Part shown: in pieces, positions 54,882 through 62,334 of the stretch
How positions within the stretch are numbered: the first letter of the stretch is position 1
How the letters are laid out: each line of letters opens with the position of its first letter
NCBI RefSeq assembly: GCF_900101495.1
Contig: NZ_FMUS01000027.1
Location: 1-64,000 of the forward strand
Direction of reading: 5' to 3'
DNA length: 64,000 nt
Source: Alkaliphilus peptidifermentans DSM 18978
GTDB lineage: Bacteria; Bacillota; Clostridia; Peptostreptococcales; Natronincolaceae
The notes under the pieces: model-generated
Told to the model about the DNA's origin: nothing
Database searches by the model: none
What the model saw: the letters and a program-made list of their open reading frames with translations, nothing else
Position numbers and translations under genes: made by a program

Positions 54882-55986
54882 TGGTATTCCCCTCCTTCTT
54901 AAGCTTTTTTCTAATTAATAATGATATTAAAATTAAGGCAGGAAAAATGAAGGCTACTATGGTTGCTGCATATTTAGTAAATATGTCCAGTATTTCATAG
55001 GCCTCTGCCAAGCTATCTCCAATTAAGGACGCTAAATACACTAAAGGAATTAGTGGTAGGGCAAAAAAGTTAAATTCTTTAGTTTTAATTAGGTCTGACA
55101 GTAAAACCACCTTTGCTAAATATAGGGGGGCTATGGACATGAATACAATAAATACCCATAGGGCCATGACAAAGGCTTCTACATTTTCTATAAATAAACC
55201 GGGAAATTCAATTGTTTTAAAGAGGGTTAGGGTGGGCCATATTAAGTGTACTGTTTGTTCCGTTCCAAAGGTTAGCATTGTTGCAAGGTTTAGTACTGAA
55301 TATATAAGGAGAATAAACAATACAGCCCCTCCAGAGGATTTAGTTAGTTTTTCAGGCTTATTTACATAGGTGCCAAATATTAGTACAAATTCAAAGCCCA
55401 AAAAGCTAAATAAAACCAAGGGTATAGCCTCCACTATTTGTTTAAGCGACACTTGAAATACCGGTAATAGATTTTTTAAATCACCACTTCTAATGGTTAA
55501 GGCAAATAGTACCAATGATAAAATTGAAATGGTGGGTAATAATAGGTCTGCCATCCTTGCCAATGGTTCAATTCCTTGCCGAACAAGATATACAGTCACC
55601 AATAATACACTAACTATAATAACCTCCAGCGGTGTTCTGAATAATAAAAACATCTTTACAACCTCTGCAAAAATCCTAACTAAAAATCCATTTAGCATTA
55701 TTAGGAAAAGTACTAAAAATACAATGTAAATATACGCCACAGGCTTTGATAGAGTTGCAGTAATTATCTCCATATAATTTTTGCCGGGTAAGGATTTAAC
55801 TATATAGGCCTGGGCAATGGCTATTAGGGAAATCAATAGCCCTCCAACCAATAGAATAATCCAACCATCTGCCCCTGCTGCCTCTGCTAAGCTCCGCGGC
55901 AAGGTTAATACACCTGTCCCCAGCATTATTAAAATTAAAATATTTGCGATTTGTGAAGGGGATATCTTATCATTATTACGAAACAT
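54874..55986 (-). CDS. Spore germination protein, GerAB family
   Basis: B subunit of the germinant receptor, a transporter-like membrane protein of the APC superfamily thought to bind the nutrient. 370 residues, about 10 membrane segments, start MFRNNDKISPSQIANILILIMLGTGVLTLPRSLAEAAG (in parts: ISPSQIANILI, GTGVLTLPRSLAEAAG), typical of GerAB. FEFVLIFGTYVNKPEKLTKSS is another landmark. It overlaps the GerAA stop by one base and the GerAC start by eight, so translation is coupled. Confidence 0.93.
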   Translation of the reverse strand: MFRNNDKISPSQIANILILIMLGTGVLTLPRSLAEAAGADGWIILLVGGLLISLIAIAQAYIVKSLPGKNYMEIITATLSKPVAYIYIVFLVLFLIMLNGFLVRIFAEVVKMFLLFRTPLEVIIVSVLLVTVYLVRQGIEPLARMADLLLPTISILSLVLFALTIRSGDLKNLLPVFQVSLKQIVEAIPLVLFSFLGFEFVLIFGTYVNKPEKLTKSSGGAVLFILLIYSVLNLATMLTFGTEQTVHLIWPTLTLFKTIEFPGLFIENVEAFVMALWVFIVFMSIAPLYLAKVVLLSDLIKTKEFNFFALPLIPLVYLASLIGDSLAEAYEILDIFTKYAATIVAFIFPALILISLLIRKKLKKEGNTNA

Positions 55987-57566
55987 TATTTGTCCTCCTT
56001 CTCATAGCGGAATTCTTCACGCTTATCATCCAATCTATTTTTTTGTTTTTTATTGCCTACTGTTTCTCGGTTGTTCATGCTGGGCATGGGTGCCCTTACA
56101 AAGGTGTCCTTCATATCACCTATATCATCCACAAAGTTAACAAAGGGATGTAGGTAGGGTATACCAAAGCTCTTTAAGCTACATAAGTGACTTAACAAAA
56201 GTAAAATAGCCAATATAACTCCATAGAGACCTAAAAAACCTGCTGCAAAAATAAACAAAAACCTTAGTAGCCTAAAGCCAATTGCAACATTATAGCTGGG
56301 AATTGCAAAGGAGGCAATTGCTGTTATGGCAACAATAATTACCATTAATGGAGCAACTATACCTGCCTCAACAGCTGCCTGTCCGATTACTAACCCCCCA
56401 ACAATTCCGATGGTGGCTCCAATTGGACCCGGGAGCCTTACCCCGGCTTCCCTCAATAACTCAATTGTGGTTTCCATTATTAGAGCCTCTACTATTGCAG
56501 GGAAGGGTACCCCCTTACGGTTTGCAGCCAAGGCCAAGGTTAGCTTTGTGGGAATCATTTGGGGATGAAAGGATGTAATTGCAACATATAATGAGGGCAG
56601 GATTAGAGAAACGAACGCTGCAAAATACCTAAGTAATCGTACTGCAGTTGCTATATTCCAGCGCTCATAATAGTCCTCTGATGATTGTAGCATTGAGTTT
56701 AGTGTCGTTGGAACTATTAATGCAAAGGGGCTGTTATCTGCAATTATAACTATTCTACCTTCATACAGTGCGGCTGCTGTTACATCGGGTCTTTCAGTAT
56801 TTTGTACCTGGGGAAAGGGCGAAAACCAATTGTCTTCAATCAATTGTTCTACATATCCACTATCTAAAATTGCATCCATATCAATTTTTTCTATACGGCT
56901 TTCTACTTCCTTGAGTATTCTTTTATCAACAATATCATCGATATATAAAATAGCTAAATCGGTTTTTGACCGAACTCCCACCTGCTGAGTTTTAAGCTTA
57001 AGCTTTGGGTCTCTTATTCTTCTTCTTATTAGGGCAGTATTCACCCTAAAGGTTTCTACAAAGCCGTCCCTAGGCCCCCGAATTACTGTTTCTGTGACGG
57101 GCTCAGATACTCCTCTTGCCTGCCAGCCCTTTGAGGCGATAATTATTATTTTGTCGTACTCATCCAATAAAAGAACCGTCTCACCACTGAGTATGTTATC
57201 TATTCCCTCTTCAATTGTTTCTACTTCCTTCATTTCACTTACGGCAAGGGTATGGTCCTTTAAGTGACTTGCCAATTGCTTTTTAACGTTTTCTGCCTTT
57301 GGTGGTGTTGTTCGAATAGATACCATTATATTATCAAGGATAAAATCATTTAGTAAAAACTTATCCGCCATTCCATCAACGTAGATAAGGGCAGCCTTTA
57401 TTTTACTATCCACCCCCACTTCAATTTCACGATAAACAATATCATCACAATCCTCAAATATATCCTTTATGGCCTTCAGATTTGTATCAATGTTCTTATG
57501 GGGTGAAGTTCCTTCCTGTTGTTTTTTCTCTCCTTTGTTGCCCAAGAGCTTTTTCCATAAACCCAT
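55986..57566 (-). CDS. Spore germination protein, GerAA family
   Basis: A subunit of the germinant receptor. 526 residues: a large N-terminal soluble domain (about 1-290), then about five membrane segments. Landmarks: EGIDNILSGETVLLLDEYDKIIIIASKGWQ (in parts), VRGPRDGFVE-like VIRGPRDGFVETFRVNTALIRRRI (RGPRDGFVETFRVN), SFHPQMIPTKLTLALAANRKGVPFPAIVEALIMETTIELLREAG (FHPQMIPTKLTLALA), hallmarks of SpoVAF/GerA. The ATG follows GGAGGAG. A small membrane gene precedes it by 18 bases. Confidence 0.94.
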   Translation of the reverse strand: MGLWKKLLGNKGEKKQQEGTSPHKNIDTNLKAIKDIFEDCDDIVYREIEVGVDSKIKAALIYVDGMADKFLLNDFILDNIMVSIRTTPPKAENVKKQLASHLKDHTLAVSEMKEVETIEEGIDNILSGETVLLLDEYDKIIIIASKGWQARGVSEPVTETVIRGPRDGFVETFRVNTALIRRRIRDPKLKLKTQQVGVRSKTDLAILYIDDIVDKRILKEVESRIEKIDMDAILDSGYVEQLIEDNWFSPFPQVQNTERPDVTAAALYEGRIVIIADNSPFALIVPTTLNSMLQSSEDYYERWNIATAVRLLRYFAAFVSLILPSLYVAITSFHPQMIPTKLTLALAANRKGVPFPAIVEALIMETTIELLREAGVRLPGPIGATIGIVGGLVIGQAAVEAGIVAPLMVIIVAITAIASFAIPSYNVAIGFRLLRFLFIFAAGFLGLYGVILAILLLLSHLCSLKSFGIPYLHPFVNFVDDIGDMKDTFVRAPMPSMNNRETVGNKKQKNRLDDKREEFRYEKEDK

Positions 57567-57584
57567 GTTTGGTCTCTCCTCCCT

Positions 57585-57797
57585 TTAAAAAATTGCAAAA
57601 ATGATATAGCTTCCTATTCCTAATACAACATAAATATATCCTAATGCTTTTGATATTTTTTCTTCCTTTTTTAGTTGCCTTTTCTTCAATAGGGTTCCAT
57701 CGACGATTATTAAAAATATACCTATGACCACCACCAGCATTAACATATATGCACTATAGGCACTTTTTATCTTTTCAAATATAGCCATTAAATCCAA
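57585..57797 (-). CDS. Small two-helix membrane protein heading the ger operon
   Basis: A 70-residue protein with two membrane segments (YMLMLVVVIGIFLIIV and ALGYIYVVLGIGSYIIFAIF) joined by a very basic loop (KKRQLKKEEK). Several Bacillus receptors have a fourth 'D' gene coding for a two-helix protein of about this size that tunes receptor activity (established for Bacillus). Position 18 bases before gerAA and topology suggest the same here; sequence similarity was not checked. The TTG start has AGGTG five bases ahead; an ATG three codons on is possible. Confidence 0.7.
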   Translation of the reverse strand: MDLMAIFEKIKSAYSAYMLMLVVVIGIFLIIVDGTLLKKRQLKKEEKISKALGYIYVVLGIGSYIIFAIF

Positions 57798-57826
57798 ATT
57801 ATCACCTACTTAAGTTTTATCCTATA

Positions 57827-57856
57827 TAATTTTCGCAAGTTTTAGGTTTTATATAC
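57827..57856 (-). promoter_or_regulatory. Possible sigma-G promoter of the ger operon
   Basis: GTATA (57852-57856) and AAAATTA (57827-57833) 18 bases apart on the minus strand, against GHATR-N18-CATWHTA with two mismatches. The ger genes are sigma-G-controlled in Bacillus. Confidence 0.4.
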
Positions 57857-57887
57857 TAACATTGGTAAAGATGTGAAAATAAAAAAA

Positions 57888-57908
57888 TTCAAGGAAATTT
57901 TCCTTGAA
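57888..57908 (-). terminator. Terminator after NTP-transferase gene
   Basis: TTCAAGGAAAATTTCCTTGAA, a perfect ten-base palindrome around a single-base centre, followed by TTTTTTTATTTTC on the minus strand. It closes the ispE-gntR-transferase unit. Confidence 0.9.
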
Positions 57909-57924
57909 CTTTCATTTGTAATCT

Positions 57925-58040
57925 TTTTTCAGTTTTAATTATTAACTCTTAACTCCATTCAACTTCCACCAATTATCTTCCACATATAATTTTCCATTTT
58001 CAATTTTCAATTTTTTTGCACTAAACTCTTAACTCTAACT
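57925..58040. repeat. Low-complexity, phrase-like repeat stretch
   Basis: About 115 bases between a terminator and the end of the transferase gene, made of near-repeats: TTAACTCTTAACTCC, TTCCATTTTCAATTTTCAAT, AAACTCTTAACTCTAACT. It resembles the stretch at 17490-17716. No gene or strong hairpin. Confidence 0.5.
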
Positions 58041-58772
58041 TTACAGATATTCTTCAAAAAGTGCTTTATCTTGATAATGATCTAAGTCATTGCATATTTC
58101 TGGGAAATTACATATATATGCTCTACCTGTAATTTTAAAACGATTTTTTATCATTTTTTCTATATCTGTTATTTTTAATTGTTTAAATATAAGCTTAATT
58201 ACAAATGGTACTCCTAGAACCCTACACATTCTAATAGGATTTTTTCGATGCCTTACTAATGTTTCTGTAACCTCTTTAATAGAACCCATTATTGAAGGCT
58301 TAAGCATTACTATATTACCCCCAGTAAAGGCACCCTCCTTAAGGTGGGCATAGGTTCTTTTGAGATTAGGATAAGATGTTTGGTTAAGTGCTTTGTTGAC
58401 TATGGGATAAAAAATGTCATTATCTACTTCTAACCCCACTTCAATAAATTTATTAATAATGTCTACATTTATTAAGGGTACATCGCAGGTTGCCACTATA
58501 ACTCTATCTTCTCCTTGGCTATAGGCCATACCATTGATTAAATTCTCCATAAAGGTATTACTACTTCTAATAATAGCCTCCGCTTCGGCTCCGATTATGG
58601 ACTCTAGCTCATCTACTTCACCTACAACATATATCTTATCAATATACTTTGATTCTTTTAAAGCATTTACTACAAACTTAATCATGGGAATTCCCTTTAA
58701 TGGTATGATGGCTTTATTCTTCATTAACTCTTCTGCTACAGCATCATTCCCAGCCAAAACAATGGCATGCAT
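58041..58772 (-). CDS. MobA-like nucleotidyltransferase family protein
   Basis: A 243-residue NTP-transferase domain protein: start MHAIVLAGND (the usual GxGxxxR loop is degenerate), then KAIIPLKGIPMIKFVVNALKES, and VIVATCDVPLIN (metal aspartate). MobA, IspD and CMP-KDO synthase share the fold, so substrate is unknown. The C-terminal half has three cysteines (MCRV, YICNFPEICND). It lies 23 bases behind a GntR gene that overlaps ispE; the same trio occurs beside sipL and spoIIR in C. difficile (recalled, not checked). Confidence 0.78.
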   Translation of the reverse strand: MHAIVLAGNDAVAEELMKNKAIIPLKGIPMIKFVVNALKESKYIDKIYVVGEVDELESIIGAEAEAIIRSSNTFMENLINGMAYSQGEDRVIVATCDVPLINVDIINKFIEVGLEVDNDIFYPIVNKALNQTSYPNLKRTYAHLKEGAFTGGNIVMLKPSIMGSIKEVTETLVRHRKNPIRMCRVLGVPFVIKLIFKQLKITDIEKMIKNRFKITGRAYICNFPEICNDLDHYQDKALFEEYL

Positions 58773-58795
58773 TAATCTTCCTCCCTGTTTATATA

Positions 58796-59485
58796 CTAAA
58801 TATTTTCATGCCCTTTACCCTTAAGTACGGACTCCATCATGTGACTACCAGCATTTTCTATATGCTTAGCAGCAACTTCATATGCCTTTTCGGCATCTCG
58901 CTGTGATATTGTCTCTAGTATTGCCTGATGTTCTTCAACCAATTCCTTTGCCTTATTATATTCTGATATATAGGTGACTCGAAATCGATATATTTGTTCC
59001 CTTAAGCCTTGGGCTATTTGAACCAATTTCTCATTTCTTGCTGAGTTAAAAATTCGTTCATGGAATTCAATATCTTTTTCTATCATTCCTTCAACATCAT
59101 CCTGTTGATAGCTTCTCTTAAACTGGTATGAAATCATTTCTAGCTCGTCCAGCTCTTCGTCGGTCATTCTCTCTGCTGCAAGGGAGGCGGCTAAACCCTC
59201 CAATACAGCTCTTATTTCCAGTACCTCCATAATATCCTTTATAGAAACATCTGCTACATATGCCCCCTTTCTAGGGACCATAATAACCAATCCTTCTAGC
59301 TCTAGCTTTCTGATGGCTTCCCTCACTGGTGTTCTACTAACTCCCAATTGCTCAGCCAATTGTATCTCCATCATTCTTTGTCCAGGTTCAAGCTTCCCTT
59401 CAAGAATTGCCTCCCTAAGGTTTTCAAAAACTATTTCTCTTAACGGCTTGAAGCTTTCAATCTTTAAATTCTGTAAATTACTCAT
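58796..59485 (-). CDS. GntR-family regulator, FadR/FCD type
   Basis: DNA-binding regulator of 229 residues. Winged helix at about 15-80 (LREIVFENLREAILEGKLEPG, then LAEQLGVSRTPVREAIRKL and GLVIMVPRKGAYVA), followed by an all-helical FCD ligand domain (90-225) with the metal-type ligands near IEKDIEFHERIF and HIENAGSHMMESV. Ligand unknown. ATG 59485 has GGAGGA seven bases upstream; a frame opening 40 codons earlier lies within ispE. It overlaps the ispE stop by eight bases. Confidence 0.88.
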   Translation of the reverse strand: MSNLQNLKIESFKPLREIVFENLREAILEGKLEPGQRMMEIQLAEQLGVSRTPVREAIRKLELEGLVIMVPRKGAYVADVSIKDIMEVLEIRAVLEGLAASLAAERMTDEELDELEMISYQFKRSYQQDDVEGMIEKDIEFHERIFNSARNEKLVQIAQGLREQIYRFRVTYISEYNKAKELVEEHQAILETISQRDAEKAYEVAAKHIENAGSHMMESVLKGKGHENI

Positions 59486-60356
59486 CTTCATTCCTCCTAT
59501 AAAAGCTTTGTACAATATATGTCTGCTTATATAATAAAGAAAGATGCTCGTAGGCAGACTTTGCCCGCTGATAATTTTTAAAAATACCAAATACTGTTGG
59601 TCCACTACCCGACATCATACTTCCAATTGCATTATACTCCATCATTTTCTTTTTAATCTCTGTAATAATAGGATAGTTTTCTTCTGTTACAGTTTCTAAT
59701 ACATTCTTCATGTTTTGAGCAAGGGTTGCAATATCTCCTGATTCCACCGCTTTTAATAATAAAGGTGTATTGGGTCGCTTAGATTCTATATTTAATAGGT
59801 TTAATTGTCCATATACTTCAGCTGTAGAAACAGAAATTGATGGCTTTGAAATAACTACCCACACATTTTTCAAACCTATTATTGGTGTAAGTCTTTGGCC
59901 TATTCCCTCTGCCAGGGCAGCCCCTCCAAGGATACAAAAGGGTACATCTGCACCAATCTTTACACCCAGCTCCATTAGTTCATTTTGTGATAGCTTTAGG
60001 TTCCATAAGCGGTTTAACCCCAATATAACGGCAGCAGCATTAGAGCTACCACCCGCCAAGCCAGCTGCAACCGGGATCCTTTTTTCAATATGTATGTCTA
60101 TTCCCTTATTAATACCAAGTGTATCCCTAAGCAGAGAAGCTCCTTTAAAGGCAATATTTCCTGAATCCTTTGGTATATATCCACAGCTGGTATATATTTT
60201 AATTTCATTATCTTCTCTATTTATTAAGGTAACCCTATCAAAAAGATCTATTTGATGCATTATCATTTCAACTTCATGATAGCCATCTGGTCTTTTTCTC
60301 AAAACATCAAGGGATAGGTTTATTTTTGCTCTGGATTTTAATTGAATTTTATTCAT
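59478..60356 (-). CDS. ispE: 4-diphosphocytidyl-2-C-methyl-D-erythritol kinase
   Basis: GHMP kinase of the non-mevalonate isoprenoid route. 292 residues: start MNKIQLKSRAKINLSLDVLRKRPDGYHEVEMIMHQID (in parts: SRAKINLSLDVLRKRPDGYHE), ATP loop PVAAGLAGGSSNAAAVILGLN (near 95) and GSGPTVFGIF (near 245). ATG 60356 follows AAGGAG; an ATG 18 codons earlier is unlikely. It is first in the unit ispE-gntR-transferase. Confidence 0.96.
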   Translation of the reverse strand: MNKIQLKSRAKINLSLDVLRKRPDGYHEVEMIMHQIDLFDRVTLINREDNEIKIYTSCGYIPKDSGNIAFKGASLLRDTLGINKGIDIHIEKRIPVAAGLAGGSSNAAAVILGLNRLWNLKLSQNELMELGVKIGADVPFCILGGAALAEGIGQRLTPIIGLKNVWVVISKPSISVSTAEVYGQLNLLNIESKRPNTPLLLKAVESGDIATLAQNMKNVLETVTEENYPIITEIKKKMMEYNAIGSMMSGSGPTVFGIFKNYQRAKSAYEHLSLLYKQTYIVQSFYRRNEDE

Positions 60357-60551
60357 CCCTGCCCTCTCCTTCATTATTCCCTTGCTATATATATTATATG
60401 TTTTTTTCAAATTTCCTGCATACAGTTATTGTGTCATAATTTTTGTATCAAAAATAATACTATCAGAATAACTGCTGGTTTGTCTACTAATTCCTATAGC
60501 TAATAATATTTAACCATAAGTATATAAGTATTAGTTTGTATTTCAAAAAAA

Positions 60552-60569
60552 AACCGCCCTAAGGCGGTT
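60552..60569 (-). terminator. Terminator after sipL-like gene
   Basis: AACCGCCTTAGGGCGGTT followed by TTTTTTTGAAA on the minus strand, ten bases past the stop. A textbook intrinsic terminator. Confidence 0.95.
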
Positions 60570-60578
60570 CGGTCCCTT

Positions 60579-62153
60579 TTAGAACTTAAATTGATGCACT
60601 TTTTCTATTAAAATATAATCACCGGGTTTTATGGTGGAGACATCTTCAATATTATTTGTTTCAATTATCTGTTTTACTGTTGTATTATATTTTTTAGCTA
60701 CCTTCCATAGTGTATCTCCAGGCTGCATAAAGTATATGGTTATACTGGGTCGGCTGGCTAAATCTATGCTTTCTTCCATTTCAATTATTTCGTTAACTAT
60801 GTCAACCTTCTTGGTCAAGTAACCTTCACAGGTGGCTCCAATATTAACCTTTATATCAACCTGTTGCCCATTAATTAGTTCATAATTTATTTCTTCTATG
60901 AAGAGCTCAACCTTAGCCTCCATCCCTTCCTGTAAGCCTTCAATATCGACATAATGCCTAAAGGGGATTTCCTGCATAAAGCTATAGATTGGCTGATGCC
61001 CTTCGTCGGATAAATATATTACTGTTACCTCCATAATTCCTTCAATTACAGTTTTGTCCTCCATCAGCTGGTAGTCTGTTAATACTGGCTTTGATACCAC
61101 TGAGAATAGCTTAGCCATTTCCGGATGACTTCCGGGAAGGTCTATGGTCTCCCTCAGCATAAGGTGAGAGCGATTCATACCAATGTTCTCTTTAAATTCT
61201 ATAGTTTCTTTACTAACTTTTATTTTTTTACTTGGCGAAAAAGCATCAATAACTATTTCACGTCTACTGGTATCCATGACCTTAGCTCCGACTCTTGTTA
61301 TTGCTTCGATTTCCAGTATTTTTGATTCCCCTTGTATATTTTCTTTGACCTCTGTATAAAGCTCTGTGACATCTAACTTTAATTTATACTTCATTTCAGG
61401 GTGTGCATCTGGCATCTCTACAAAATGGGTAAATGGGATTTCCTGACTAAAAATGTTTAAGCTGGCCTCTTCATCATCAGCTATATAGAGAAGTTCAACC
61501 TTTACTATACCACCTACTATAACCTTACCCTCAGTAATTTTTGTTTCCCTTTCCAGTGCTGTTGCATTCCATTTAAGGATTTCCTTAATAGATGGCATAG
61601 ATTCTTCGACTTCATATGTATCCTTAACTAATGCCTCTGAAAAATAGTCTCCCATAACCTCAGTATAGTGTATAGTATCCTTTAACACTTGAATATCTTC
61701 TAATCCCGTAATATCCTTGGTAATTTCCTTCTGGCTTGTGGATTTACCAATGGCCATTAGATTAATAACAACTTTAACTCCTATTTTTCTTTCATTGTTG
61801 ATTGTAAAATCGATATGCTCAATATCTGCTTCTACATCTGGGCTAGCGCTAGAGGTGATACCTTCAATCTCAATGCTTTGTTTAAACCCTGTGCTACTAT
61901 CTATACTATAGAGTGGTTCTTCTCCTTTTTCTGCAACGTATAAGATTTTAAACTTAATATTTCCTTCAACTGTAATTTTCCCCTCACTAGCTTCTACTTT
62001 TGCAACCTGTATAACTCCATCTACTGATATGATCCTAGTAATGTCCGGCTTTATATCTGGGACCAGTATATCGCCTTCAATAATTGCCTGAGCAGTGTCC
62101 TGACCTATTATCTGATCAGTTGTCAGTGAATCCTTTAACAACTCTACTGGCAT
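60579..62153 (-). CDS. sipL: SPOCS (DUF3794)/LysM spore protein, SipL-like
   Basis: A 524-residue protein with three SPOCS domains (about 30-145, 165-290 and 310-430) and a C-terminal LysM (about 478-522: MQPGDTLWKVAKKYNTT, IIETNNIEDVSTIKPGDYILI). In C. difficile, SipL has this architecture; it binds SpoIVA through its LysM domain and is needed for coat encasement (established there). Gene order with ispE nearby supports the assignment. ATG 62153 follows GGAGGGAGG. A possible sigma-E promoter precedes it. Confidence 0.9.
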   Translation of the reverse strand: MPVELLKDSLTTDQIIGQDTAQAIIEGDILVPDIKPDITRIISVDGVIQVAKVEASEGKITVEGNIKFKILYVAEKGEEPLYSIDSSTGFKQSIEIEGITSSASPDVEADIEHIDFTINNERKIGVKVVINLMAIGKSTSQKEITKDITGLEDIQVLKDTIHYTEVMGDYFSEALVKDTYEVEESMPSIKEILKWNATALERETKITEGKVIVGGIVKVELLYIADDEEASLNIFSQEIPFTHFVEMPDAHPEMKYKLKLDVTELYTEVKENIQGESKILEIEAITRVGAKVMDTSRREIVIDAFSPSKKIKVSKETIEFKENIGMNRSHLMLRETIDLPGSHPEMAKLFSVVSKPVLTDYQLMEDKTVIEGIMEVTVIYLSDEGHQPIYSFMQEIPFRHYVDIEGLQEGMEAKVELFIEEINYELINGQQVDIKVNIGATCEGYLTKKVDIVNEIIEMEESIDLASRPSITIYFMQPGDTLWKVAKKYNTTVKQIIETNNIEDVSTIKPGDYILIEKVHQFKF

Positions 62154-62193
62154 TTTATTTCCTCCCTCCAAAATGTTTTAATTTAATTAATAT

Positions 62194-62221
62194 ATCATAT
62201 TAATCTTTTATAAAAATATGA
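62194..62221 (-). promoter_or_regulatory. Possible sigma-E promoter of sipL
   Basis: TCATATT (62215-62221) and AATATGAT (62194-62201) with 13 bases between, on the minus strand; the -35 is a full match to KMATATT and the -10 to CATACAAT is 5 of 8. SipL is mother-cell expressed in C. difficile, which fits. Confidence 0.45.
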
Positions 62222-62285
62222 ACAGCTTACCTTTAGTTCGTCCAGTTCCAATTTCTATATATATATATGTACTGCAAATAAAAAA

Positions 62286-62318
62286 AAGAAGTGAAAATCT
62301 AAAAGATTTTCACTTCTT
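62286..62318 (-). terminator. Terminator after the YcdB/SLH gene
   Basis: AAGAAGTGAAAATC and GATTTTCACTTCTT, a perfect stem with a short loop (TTTTA), followed by TTTTTTATTT on the minus strand. Confidence 0.93.
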
Positions 62319-62334
62319 ATTATGAAATTTCAGC

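Noticed and set aside
58041-58772. IspD for the gene next to ispE
   Set aside because: The N-terminal nucleotide loop is degenerate and the typical IspD signatures are missing, so only the NTP-transferase fold can be claimed.
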